This document shows positions 45,438 to 56,062 of a stretch of 64,000 nucleotides of DNA, one piece after another. Origin of the DNA: Rhodoferax sp. (GTDB taxonomy: Bacteria; Pseudomonadota; Gammaproteobacteria; Burkholderiales; Burkholderiaceae_C); contig NZ_JABBPD010000004.1 of NCBI RefSeq assembly GCF_012927445.1, positions 124,001 through 188,000 on the forward strand, written 5' to 3'. Position 1 is the first letter of the stretch. The number at the start of each line of letters is the position of its first letter. The notes under the pieces were generated by a model. The model searched no databases, was not told where the DNA came from, and saw nothing but the letters and a program-made list of their open reading frames with translations. A program made the position numbers and the translations under genes.

Positions 45438-45492
45438 CTTAAAATTATAAAGCAAAACTGCTGTAAAACACAGCATGAAGACGGCTTGCAGA

Positions 45493-46017
45493 TTACAGGC
45501 CCAAGGTGGAAACCGGAAACCCAGAAGAACTTTCCCGGATTTTTTCATCCAGCATCTCCTTGAGTTGCACCGAACGCTCCCGGTCATACCCACAGGTTCC
45601 GATACTGCGTTGCGGGTCCAGTCGAAGCATTGTCCAAGTCCGACTCCAGATCGCACTGGGAAAATCGGGCGGGGCGGCGACACGACAAATCCAGCAGTCG
45701 ATGATATGGCCCCAGGTTTTCCGCCACGTTACGAAGCGCGCATGGCTTCTTATTACCTCGTCATACCGAGTGGCTAACATGATCATGCGCCGGCCCGACG
45801 CCGCCCAGGCATGCAAGGATTCAACGACCGCGCGCTCGCACAAGGGCCAATCCTTGAACGTGGCATCACTTAAGATGATCTCTGACCAGCCCTCGCGAGC
45901 GGCCTGGGCAAAGGCATCTCGCACCAATTGCTCAAAGGCTTCGCGACCGGAAAACCGGCCACTGGCCAAGGTTGCAGGAAAGGTGCTCACCAATGGGTCA
46001 GGCTTCTCTGAGTCCAT
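45493..46017 (-). CDS. Unknown protein translationally coupled to roxA
   Basis: The 174-residue protein starts at the ATG preceded by AGGA, 20 bp inside the end of the roxA gene, so it is coupled to it. I recognise no family. The centre has an alpha/beta look (GWSEIILSDATFKDWPLCERAVVESL, then GRRMIMLATRYDEV) with conserved-looking Trp, Asp and Arg residues (FVTWRKTWGHIIDCWIC). The C-terminus, including DPQRSIGTCGYDRERSVQL, is charged. It may act with RoxA or merely share its transcript. Confidence 0.65.
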   Translation of the reverse strand: MDSEKPDPLVSTFPATLASGRFSGREAFEQLVRDAFAQAAREGWSEIILSDATFKDWPLCERAVVESLHAWAASGRRMIMLATRYDEVIRSHARFVTWRKTWGHIIDCWICRVAAPPDFPSAIWSRTWTMLRLDPQRSIGTCGYDRERSVQLKEMLDEKIRESSSGFPVSTLGL

Positions 46018-47152
46018 GCAACCATCCTGCGTCAGCCCAATCCTGCAGCAAGGAACGAGCTTCTGCGCTGGTCCGGCCCACATCTGGCTGACTGAGATAA
46101 CGTTGATCGGCCAAACGTCGCATCAGCGTCGCATCGCGTCCGGATGCCCTGAAACTTTCGCCGTTGATGAAAATATGCCGGGCATCGAACATCATTTTCG
46201 TCCGACGATCAAGGCGCACTGGCCCCGCGGCTTGACCCGCCGGAGGTGTAGCGCCAGGCTCGGCGGCATCGAACCAGACATTGGCTTTGGGTTCCGTCAA
46301 ATACTCACCCAAAGCACGCCCCAGCGCTTCGGGGTCTTTCAAAGCCCCTTGCAAGGCATCCCGCGCAAATTCGATCATTTGGGTCGGAATTTCTGCGGGC
46401 TGAACGACTGCCGCCTGGTGTGGATCTCGGTACACGGAAACGCCGACGAGGTCTTCTGCTTCCTCCGCCAGACGCTGCAACAGTTCGCGCGCCAGTTCAC
46501 CCCGGCTGGGCGACCTGAAACCGATGGAATACGTCATGCATTCCCCCATGGCGATGCCGTCATGGGCATGCAGGAGCGGCAAGTACAACATATCCCCAGG
46601 CTCCAGCACAAACTCTTCTTCCGGCTCGAAATTGGCGAGAATTTTCAGCGGAACATCCGGCTGCAAGGTCTTGTCTTTTTGACGTCCAATCCGCCAGCGT
46701 CTGCGCCCATGCGCCTGCAGCAAGAAAACGTCGTAGCTGTCAAAGTGCGGGCCGACACCGCCGCCATCCGTGGCGTAACTGATCATCAGATCATCGAGTC
46801 GAGCGTCTGGCACAAACCGAAATTGATTTATCAAATCATAGACGGCATCGTGTTCGAGATCCACCCCTTGCACCAGCAAGGTCCAGCCCGGGCGCTTCAG
46901 GGCCGGCAAGGCACGCCGCTCAAAGGGCCCCTGCTTGAAGCGCCAACCCGGCTTCTCCCCTGGCTCCTGAATGACCAGGCGCGCCTGCGCGCCATCAAGG
47001 GCAGCCAACTCAAACAGTTCACCACGGTCCAGCAAGGGCTTGAAGTTGGCAATGGCTTGCCGCACCAACAATGGCTTTTTTTGCCAATGCCGTTTCATGA
47101 ACAATTGGGGGCTCATCCCACCCAACAAGGGCAGGGCTTGATTGACATCCAT
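45998..47152 (-). CDS. roxA: Ribosomal oxygenase (RoxA/YcfD-type, JmjC/cupin)
   Basis: The 384-residue protein has a JmjC-type cupin domain with the iron-binding HxD at His136 and Asp138 (GPHFDSYDVF). A later histidine in LLHAHDGIA (His195 or His197) completes the site. The N-terminal MDVNQALPLLGGMSPQ and the dimerising, winged-helix-type C-terminal part fit the YcfD family. YcfD hydroxylates an arginine of ribosomal protein L16 using 2-oxoglutarate and oxygen. GGAG lies at good spacing before the ATG. It is divergent from slyD. Confidence 0.85.
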   Translation of the reverse strand: MDVNQALPLLGGMSPQLFMKRHWQKKPLLVRQAIANFKPLLDRGELFELAALDGAQARLVIQEPGEKPGWRFKQGPFERRALPALKRPGWTLLVQGVDLEHDAVYDLINQFRFVPDARLDDLMISYATDGGGVGPHFDSYDVFLLQAHGRRRWRIGRQKDKTLQPDVPLKILANFEPEEEFVLEPGDMLYLPLLHAHDGIAMGECMTYSIGFRSPSRGELARELLQRLAEEAEDLVGVSVYRDPHQAAVVQPAEIPTQMIEFARDALQGALKDPEALGRALGEYLTEPKANVWFDAAEPGATPPAGQAAGPVRLDRRTKMMFDARHIFINGESFRASGRDATLMRRLADQRYLSQPDVGRTSAEARSLLQDWADAGWLHGLREA

Positions 47153-47203
47153 ACAAATCTCCAGACTAAAACCATTTACTTTTCAAACTGCGACAATTCT
47201 CCT

Positions 47204-47737
47204 ATGGAAATCAAACAACAATGCGTGGTCGCTTTGACCTGGACCCTGAAAGATACCTTGGGCGAAGAACTTGACGTGCTCGACGAGCCGGTTGAGTTTT
47301 TGGTGGGGGGTGAAGATCTTTTTCAGATCATTGAAGAAGCTTTGCAGGGCCAAGAAGTCGGCGCGGAGATTGACATCCAAATTGAACCCGAACAAGGTTT
47401 CGGTGACTTCAATGATCAGTTGCTCTTCCTGGAATCGCGCGAACTCTTCCCTGCCGAACTGGAAGAAGGCATGACATTTGAAGGCGCGTCACTGCCAGCG
47501 GGTTGCAATCCGGACGCCCCCAGAGATGCGCTGTACACCGTCACCGAAATCTATCCAGAGCATGTCGTGCTGGACGGCAACCACCCGCTCGCAGGCATCG
47601 CTTTACGCCTGAGCCTGACGATTGAGGCCATCCGGGAAGCGACCGAAGAAGAAATTGGACGCGGCTCGGCCGGCACCGGGTTCTTCAAGATTCAACCCTT
47701 GCATGCAACGGCCCCCGGCAACGACACCCTGCATTAA
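47204..47737 (+). CDS. slyD: SlyD-like FKBP peptidyl-prolyl isomerase
   Basis: The frame is open far upstream, but that part is antisense to roxA; the true start is ATG at 47204. The 177-residue protein has an FKBP domain interrupted by the insert-in-flap chaperone domain (EQGFGDFNDQLLFLESRELF region). Unlike E. coli SlyD it lacks a long His/Cys-rich metal tail and ends in NDTLH. It should act as a cytoplasmic folding helper. It is convergent with dut, the stops 1 bp apart. Confidence 0.85.
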   Translation: MEIKQQCVVALTWTLKDTLGEELDVLDEPVEFLVGGEDLFQIIEEALQGQEVGAEIDIQIEPEQGFGDFNDQLLFLESRELFPAELEEGMTFEGASLPAGCNPDAPRDALYTVTEIYPEHVVLDGNHPLAGIALRLSLTIEAIREATEEEIGRGSAGTGFFKIQPLHATAPGNDTLH

Positions 47738-47738
47738 T

Positions 47739-48185
47739 TCAAGATTTTCCGGTCGAGCCGTAACCACCCTCGCCCCGCTCACTGGCCGGGAATTCGGTCA
47801 CCACGTTGAACTGCGCTTGCACCACAGGAACAATGACCAACTGGGCAATGCGCTCCATCGGCGCAATGGTGAAGGCGACATCACTGCGGTTCCAGGCGCT
47901 CACCATGAGTTGGCCCTGGTAATCGCTGTCAACCAAACCAACCAGATTGCCGAGCACGATGCCATGCTTGTGGCCCAAACCGGATCGCGGCAGGATGATG
48001 GCGGCAAAGTTCGGATCCTGCAGGTAGATGGCAATGCCCGTCGGCACCAGTTGCCACGCATTGGGCTGCAAGGTCAGCGGCTCACTCAGACAGGCCCGCA
48101 AATCCAGCCCGGCACTGCCGGGTGTGGCATAGGCTGGCAACTGGTCTGCCATGCGGGCGTCCATGATCTTGACGTCAATTTTCAT
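47739..48185 (-). CDS. dut: Deoxyuridine triphosphatase
   Basis: The 148-residue trimeric dUTPase has the five family motifs, including [27 protein letters not shown] and the C-terminal [10 protein letters not shown] that closes over the substrate. It hydrolyses dUTP to dUMP. It follows coaBC with 4 bp between coaBC stop and dut start. The short leader before its ATG is supplied by a dispersed repeat that also encodes the end of coaBC. Confidence 0.95.
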   Translation of the reverse strand: MKIDVKIMDARMADQLPAYATPGSAGLDLRACLSEPLTLQPNAWQLVPTGIAIYLQDPNFAAIILPRSGLGHKHGIVLGNLVGLVDSDYQGQLMVSAWNRSDVAFTIAPMERIAQLVIVPVVQAQFNVVTEFPASERGEGGYGSTGKS

Positions 48186-48235
48186 AAAATTAGCTTCTAG
48201 CCCTTATTCTTGTTGCGATGTCTGCTATTAGTTTA
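48186..48235 (-). repeat. Dispersed Comamonadaceae-type repeat, copy g, spanning the coaBC-dut junction
   Basis: On the reverse strand it reads AACTAATAGCAGACATCGCA, then ACAAGAATAAGGGCTAGAAG and CTAATTTT. It encodes the last 15 or so codons of coaBC, including rare ATA, AGA and AGG codons, plus the stop and the dut leader. Confidence 0.75.
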
Positions 48236-49410
48236 CGAGCAAGCGCAAGCTTGGAATCACGGACCATTTCTTTGCTGCCCAGCTCGTCCACCAGCAGCAA
48301 AGCATTGTCATCCTGTCCAAAAGTGGCCGGACCGATATTCCCCACCAACAGGGGGACCCCTTTGCGCAGGCGTTTGGCCTGCGCGTTGGCCAGCAGATCC
48401 TGACTCTCGGCGGCAAAACCCACACAGTAAAGCGCACCAGAGCGGCCACGCGGCGACTGGGCCAGCGTGGCCAAGATGTCCGGGTTTTCCACGAACGTCA
48501 ACTTAGGCACGTCGCCAGAGCCGTCTTTCTTGATTTTTTGCTCGGCCGAGTTGGCCGGACGCCAGTCCGCCACCGCCGCCGTCGCTATAAAAATAGTAGC
48601 ATTCTGCGCATATTCGACGGCGGCTTGATGCATATTTTGTGCCGATTGGATGTCAATTCGGGTCACGCCACGCGGGGTGGCCAAGTGCACCGGCCCCGCA
48701 ACCAGCGTCACTTCCGCCCCTGCCTCACGGGCAGCGCGGGCAATGGCAAAGCCCATTTTCCCGCTCGACAAATTGGTGATGCCGCGCACTGGGTCAATCG
48801 CTTCATAGGTCGGCCCGGCCGTGACCAGCACATGCTGCCCAGCCAGCGTTTTCGGCTGAAAAAATGCAATCACCTCGTCCAGCAACTCCTGCGGCTCCAG
48901 CATGCGGCCATCGCCCGTTTCGCCGCAGGCCTGATCGCCGCAGCCAACGTCAAAAATAGTGGCGCCGTCTGCTTTCAACTGCGTCACATTGCGCCGGGTA
49001 GCGGGATGGGTCCACATTTCGCGATTCATGGCCGGGGCCAGCAGCAAGGGCACGTTGTCCAGTGGCCGCGCCAGGCACATCAGGCTTAACAGATCATCCG
49101 CCCGCCCCTGCACAAGCTTGGCCATGAAATCGGCACTGCACGGGGCGATCAGAATCGCATCGGCCTCGCGACTCAGGTTGATGTGCGGCATGTTATTGGA
49201 CGCCCGCGCATCCCACTGCGAGTCAAAAACAGGGCGCTGACTCAAGGCCTGCATGGTGACCGGCGTGATGAATTGCTCGGCCGCCTCGGTCATGACCACC
49301 TGCACGGTGGCCCCCTCTTTGAGCAATGCGCGGCACAACTCAGCCGCCTTGTAGCAAGCAATGCCACCGGTCAGGCCCAGAACAATGTGTTTTCCAGCAA
49401 GGTCATTCAT
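48190..49410 (-). CDS. coaBC: Bifunctional phosphopantothenoylcysteine decarboxylase/synthetase
   Basis: The 406-residue protein has the flavoprotein CoaC half (residues 1-185, with the [10 protein letters not shown] start, the His loop and [12 protein letters not shown]). The CoaB half follows, with [24 protein letters not shown]. It makes 4-phosphopantetheine for coenzyme A. The start at [13 protein letters not shown] is chosen over an upstream extension. Two repeat-like stretches lie in its coding sequence: one in CoaB near residues 258-275 and one at the C-terminus. Both have AT-rich, rare-codon sequence unlike the rest. dut follows. Confidence 0.93.
   Translation of the reverse strand: MNDLAGKHIVLGLTGGIACYKAAELCRALLKEGATVQVVMTEAAEQFITPVTMQALSQRPVFDSQWDARASNNMPHINLSREADAILIAPCSADFMAKLVQGRADDLLSLMCLARPLDNVPLLLAPAMNREMWTHPATRRNVTQLKADGATIFDVGCGDQACGETGDGRMLEPQELLDEVIAFFQPKTLAGQHVLVTAGPTYEAIDPVRGITNLSSGKMGFAIARAAREAGAEVTLVAGPVHLATPRGVTRIDIQSAQNMHQAAVEYAQNATIFIATAAVADWRPANSAEQKIKKDGSGDVPKLTFVENPDILATLAQSPRGRSGALYCVGFAAESQDLLANAQAKRLRKGVPLLVGNIGPATFGQDDNALLLVDELGSKEMVRDSKLALARKLIADIATRIRARS
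48584..48638 (+). repeat. Repeat-like segment inside coaBC, copy h
   Basis: GCTATAAAAATAGTAGCATT is followed by CTGCGCATATTCGACGGCGG and CTTGATGCATATTTT. It matches copy f over most of its length, including the GCTAT/AGC head and GGCGGCT core. It runs antisense to coaBC and translates in frame as QNATIFIA and neighbours, with an ATA codon rare for this gene. Chance similarity is possible. Confidence 0.5.
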
Positions 49411-49433
49411 TGGCAAAATGTAGCAGACTGTAA

Positions 49434-51187
<1,754 letters not shown>

Positions 51188-51188
<1 letters not shown>

Positions 51189-52039
51189 TGAAGCTGTGCG
51201 GATTTGACATTGGCTTGCAACAACGTTTCTTCCTCATTGCCGGCCCCTGCGTGATTGAATCAGAGCAGTTGCAGATGGACACGGCTGGCACCTTGAAGGA
51301 AATCACGACCAGCCTGGGCATTCCGTTTATCTTCAAGAGCAGCTTTGACAAGGCCAACCGCTCCAGCGGCAGCACGTTTCGCGGTCCCGGCATTGACAAG
51401 GGACTGGAAATTCTGGCCAAAATCAAGCGTGAACTCAACCTGCCCATTTTGACCGACATCCATTCGGAAGACCAGATCGCCCAAGTGGCCTCGGTGGTGG
51501 ATGTCCTGCAAACCCCGGCTTTTTTGTGCCGCCAGACTGACTTCATTCGCGCCGTGGCGCAGTCGGGCCTGCCGGTCAATATCAAAAAAGGCCAGTTTTT
51601 GGCACCGGGTGACATGAAAAATGTGATCGACAAGGCACGGGCGGCGGCCCGTGAAAAAGGTCTGGAAGAAGACAACTTCATGGCCTGCGAGCGCGGCGCC
51701 AGCTTTGGCTACAACAACCTGGTTAGCGACATGCGTTCCCTGGCCATCATGCGCGAGACCGGAGCCCCTGTGGTGTTTGACGCCACCCACTCGGTTCAGC
51801 TGCCGGGCGGTCAAGGCACCAGCAGTGGTGGGCAACGCGAGATGGTGCCAGTGCTGGCGCGCGCCGCTGTGGCGGTAGGCGTCGCCGGCTTGTTCATGGA
51901 AACTCATCCGGACCCATCCAAAGCTTTGAGTGACGGACCCAATGCGGTGCCTCTCAAACACATGCGGGCCTTGCTGGAGACGCTGGTGGCCCTGGATGCT
52001 GTGACCAAGAAAAACGGCTTCCTTGAAAATAGTTTTTAG
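51188..52039 (+). CDS. kdsA: 3-deoxy-8-phosphooctulonate synthase
   Basis: The 283-residue protein starts at the ATG overlapping the pyrG stop; an upstream in-frame start lies inside pyrG. Landmarks are [22 protein letters not shown], the metal-binding [18 protein letters not shown] and [11 protein letters not shown] segments and the METHPDP region. It condenses phosphoenolpyruvate with arabinose-5-phosphate for the Kdo of lipopolysaccharide. It lies in the pyrG-kdsA-eno-ftsB group. Confidence 0.95.
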
Positions 52040-52071
52040 TTTTCCATCTTCGTATTATTTTTTGTTTTTGA

Positions 52072-53364
<1,293 letters not shown>

Positions 53365-53373
53365 AGAGATGTT

Positions 53374-53452
53374 GGCCTCCACGTTGGCGGCTGTGCCGCT
53401 GCACTGTCCTCCGAGGGGGCTCAGGCCTCTTAGGGGCGGCCCGTCGGAGGCC
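53374..53452. repeat. Intergenic GGCCTCC/GGAGGCC inverted-repeat element
   Basis: GGCCTCC at 53374-53380 and GGAGGCC at 53446-53452 are inverted arms around a GC-rich interior with runs such as CCGAGGGGGC and TTAGGGGCGG. It spans most of the eno-ftsB gap. I recall similar elements between genes in Comamonadaceae. The right arm also supplies the ftsB ribosome binding site. Confidence 0.5.
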
Positions 53453-53457
53453 TGACC

Positions 53458-53733
53458 TTGGGCAACCGCATTGTCCCGGTCGCTCTGATCGCACTGCTGG
53501 TGATTCTTCACGCGCAGTTGTGGTTCGGCCGCGGCAGTGTGCCGGTGGTGGCCCGCATGACAGCGCAACTCAATGCACAGAACCAGCAAAACCAACAAGC
53601 ACTCCTGGCCAACAATCGGCTGGCCGCCGAAGTTCGGGACCTGAAGGAAGGCCTGGAAATGGTCGAAGAAAAAGCGCGAATGGAACTCGGCATGGTCAAG
53701 TCCAACGAGATTTACGTTCAAATCGCCAAGTAG
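53458..53733 (+). CDS. ftsB: Cell division protein FtsB
   Basis: The 91-residue protein has one N-terminal membrane segment (about 4-20) followed by a coiled coil (NAQNQQNQQALLANNRLAAEVRDLKEGL region, about 35-62). It ends in EEKARMELGMVKSNEIYVQI, which is diagnostic. FtsB links FtsL and FtsQ in the divisome. The start is TTG, decided by GGAGG 7 bp upstream; that site lies in the right arm of an inverted-repeat element. It follows eno as usual. Confidence 0.9.
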   Translation: MGNRIVPVALIALLVILHAQLWFGRGSVPVVARMTAQLNAQNQQNQQALLANNRLAAEVRDLKEGLEMVEEKARMELGMVKSNEIYVQIAK

Positions 53734-53776
53734 CAGGCTGGCCGGCAATTCCGGGACTGCTCGAACACGGCATCGC

Positions 53777-54322
53777 ATGCAACTTGATTCAACGTCACCC
53801 CTGAAAATTGCGGTTTTGGGCGCACCTGGCACTGGCAAAACGCAACTGGTGAGCGAACTCAGGCAACATTTAAGCGCGACGACGGCGAATAATGCAGTAG
53901 CTCCTGTGGTGCTTACCGATGCCCCACCCTTGATGGCCGCGATCTACGCCGACTTGCGGCACAGCGACTCGTCGCACCACGAGGTCGCGCTCGCCCAACA
54001 CAAAATCTACGACTTGACGCTGGTCTGCGGACTCGACAATTTAGGCCCGTCTGCAAGACAAGCCTGCGATGGCGCGGACTCATACGAATCGATCGAAGCG
54101 CAGCTGCGAGAGGTGCTCACGCGCAACAAGATTGCCTACTCTGTGATTTATGGCCAGGGTCCCGCCCGCCTGAACACCGCGCTCAAAGCCATCGCCTCTT
54201 TACGCAACGAGAAGACCGAGGCGACAGGTCCGGGCCATTGGCATTGGGCTTGCGAAAAATGCAGCGACCCGGAATGTGAACAGCAGATGTTCACCCGTCA
54301 ACTCAAAATTGGTCGCCGATAA
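53777..54322 (+). CDS. P-loop NTPase with C-terminal cysteine cluster
   Basis: The 181-residue protein has a Walker A motif GAPGTGKT at residues 15-22 and a kinase-like alpha/beta layout; YDLTLVCGLD is the likely Walker B strand. The C-terminus carries Cys159, Cys162 and Cys167 (C-x2-C-x4-C) after HWHWA, a possible metal site. It resembles the NadR/AAA_28-type nucleotide-handling proteins in outline but lacks clear substrate motifs. It starts 44 bp after ftsB and could share its transcript. Function is unknown. Confidence 0.68.
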   Translation: MQLDSTSPLKIAVLGAPGTGKTQLVSELRQHLSATTANNAVAPVVLTDAPPLMAAIYADLRHSDSSHHEVALAQHKIYDLTLVCGLDNLGPSARQACDGADSYESIEAQLREVLTRNKIAYSVIYGQGPARLNTALKAIASLRNEKTEATGPGHWHWACEKCSDPECEQQMFTRQLKIGRR

Positions 54323-54328
54323 AGAGGC

Positions 54329-55318
54329 TTACTGCACAGCCTCGCTCGAGGGTGGCAGGTCGCCAGTCACCCTGAAAATTTGAGCCACATCGATCGGATC
54401 AAAGTGGTATTGCAAGCCGCAGAATTCACAGCCAACTTCAATGTCACCGCGCTCCGCGAGGATACTTTGTGCTTCTTCAAGACCCAGCCCAAAAATCATC
54501 TTGCTCACACGTTCACGACTGCAGGTGCACGAAAAACGTGGCGCTGCTTCGCCCGCCAGCGGCTCAAAGCGTGTCAAGGTCTCTTCCCAAAACAGGCGCC
54601 GGAGAACGGTCTCCACATCCAGTGTCAAAAGCTCTTCGCGCTTCAAGGTCGAGGCGAGGATGGCAATACGGTTGTAGTGCTCGTTGATGCCAATTTCATC
54701 TTCATTGGCTTGACTCACCAGACTTCCCGCCAAGTTGCCGCTCCCCGCCATCGGCAAGCGCTGAATCAACAGCCCGGCCGCCACTTTGTCGTCGGCGGCC
54801 AACACCAGCGTCGTGTCAAGCTGCTCGCTCTGCAGCATGTAGTGCTCCAGCACTTCGCTCAACTTCTCAAGCTTCTCCCGCTCATCCCCGAACAAAGGCA
54901 CGACACCTTGATACGGTTGCTGTCCCGGAAAGCGGGTCTTGGGGTCCAGCGTGATGGCACATTTCCCCTCGTTGTTAACATTGACCAATTCGCTTAGCGA
55001 AGCATCGGCCGCAATATCGCCAATCACCGTGGCCGTGGCCCGTAACCCGAAATCAGGCTGAACCTCCACCACGGCCAGCTTGACCGGTCCATCGCCAAAG
55101 ATCTGCAAAATCAATGAGCCGTTGAACTTGATGTTCGACTGCATCAGGGTAGCGGCGGCCACCATTTCCCCCAGCATGTTTTGCACCGGCAGTGGGTAAG
55201 CGCCTGCCGCACTGCCAGAGGCATGGCGACGCAGAACTTCAGTCCACGCATCAGTCAGGCGAACCAGGACGCCGCGCACCGGCAGGCCATCAAATAGAAA
55301 CTTATGAATTTCAGACAC
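54329..55318 (-). CDS. hslO: Redox-regulated chaperone Hsp33
   Basis: The 329-residue protein uses a GTG start. It has the Hsp33 core (VRGVLVRLTDAW, then GDGPVKLAVVEVQ). The C-terminal zinc redox switch has a CxC (SCTCSRERV) and a CxxC (GCEFCGLQY), where zinc is held in reduced form and disulfides form on oxidation. Oxidation activates its holdase function. It is convergent with the P-loop gene, 6 bp apart. Confidence 0.93.
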   Translation of the reverse strand: MSEIHKFLFDGLPVRGVLVRLTDAWTEVLRRHASGSAAGAYPLPVQNMLGEMVAAATLMQSNIKFNGSLILQIFGDGPVKLAVVEVQPDFGLRATATVIGDIAADASLSELVNVNNEGKCAITLDPKTRFPGQQPYQGVVPLFGDEREKLEKLSEVLEHYMLQSEQLDTTLVLAADDKVAAGLLIQRLPMAGSGNLAGSLVSQANEDEIGINEHYNRIAILASTLKREELLTLDVETVLRRLFWEETLTRFEPLAGEAAPRFSCTCSRERVSKMIFGLGLEEAQSILAERGDIEVGCEFCGLQYHFDPIDVAQIFRVTGDLPPSSEAVQ

Positions 55319-55373
55319 GCACTTTTCCGTTCACATTCAAAACATCAATCATTGAAACAATCACTGCCAATAA

Positions 55374-55898
55374 TCAGGCAATTTTTCTCAACCCGGCGCG
55401 ATAACGCTGGGCATTGGCAACGTAGTGCTGGGCACTGAGCAACAAGCCTTCCAACTGCGCGGGCGTGAGCTGGCGCACCACCTTGGCCGGACTCCCCATG
55501 ATCATCGAACCATCCGGAAATTCCTTTCCTTCTGTCACCAAAGAACCGGCTCCGACAAGACAACCCTTGCCGATTTTTGCCCCATTGAGAACCACCGCAC
55601 CGATACCGATCAAGGAGCCGTCACCAATCGTGCAGCCATGCAGCATGACCTGGTGCCCGACCGTCACGTCGTCACCCAACGTCAACGGCATGCCCACATC
55701 CGCATGCAAGACGCTCATATCCTGAATATTGGTGCGCCGGCCAATCCGGATGGTGTCCATATCACCCCGAATCACGGCACCAAACCAAACGCTGGCGTCG
55801 TCCGCCAGCTCGACATTCCCCATTACCTGGGCACTGTCCGCAACCCAGACCGAGTCTGCAATCCGGGGGGCCGCGCCGTCAAGTTCGTAGATCGCCAT
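55374..55898 (-). CDS. Gamma-carbonic anhydrase-like hexapeptide protein
   Basis: The 174-residue protein is a left-handed beta-helix of hexapeptide repeats. The metal-binding histidines are in SVLHAD (about 64-69) and VGHQVMLHG (about 80-88), with the conserved [17 protein letters not shown] stretch before them. This is the YrdA/CaiE-type gamma-carbonic anhydrase family. Many members have no shown carbonic anhydrase activity. It is a trimer in homologues. It precedes hslO on the same strand by about 55 bp. Confidence 0.88.
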   Translation of the reverse strand: MAIYELDGAAPRIADSVWVADSAQVMGNVELADDASVWFGAVIRGDMDTIRIGRRTNIQDMSVLHADVGMPLTLGDDVTVGHQVMLHGCTIGDGSLIGIGAVVLNGAKIGKGCLVGAGSLVTEGKEFPDGSMIMGSPAKVVRQLTPAQLEGLLLSAQHYVANAQRYRAGLRKIA

Positions 55899-56062
55899 AT
55901 GGATTCCATTTCTTCAGATTTTCTAGAATTGTAAGGATGGAATCTCAAACATGCCAAACTCAGCACAACGAATGACGCGCCAGGAGATACCGGCCTCCGT
56001 ACGGCAGCGTCAACTGGGCCCCATGCTCCTTAAAATGAACGGTCACACCTTCCTGGCATCTC

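Noticed and set aside
45506..47203. Forward extension upstream of slyD
   Set aside because: Antisense to roxA and its partner; SlyD similarity begins only at 47204.
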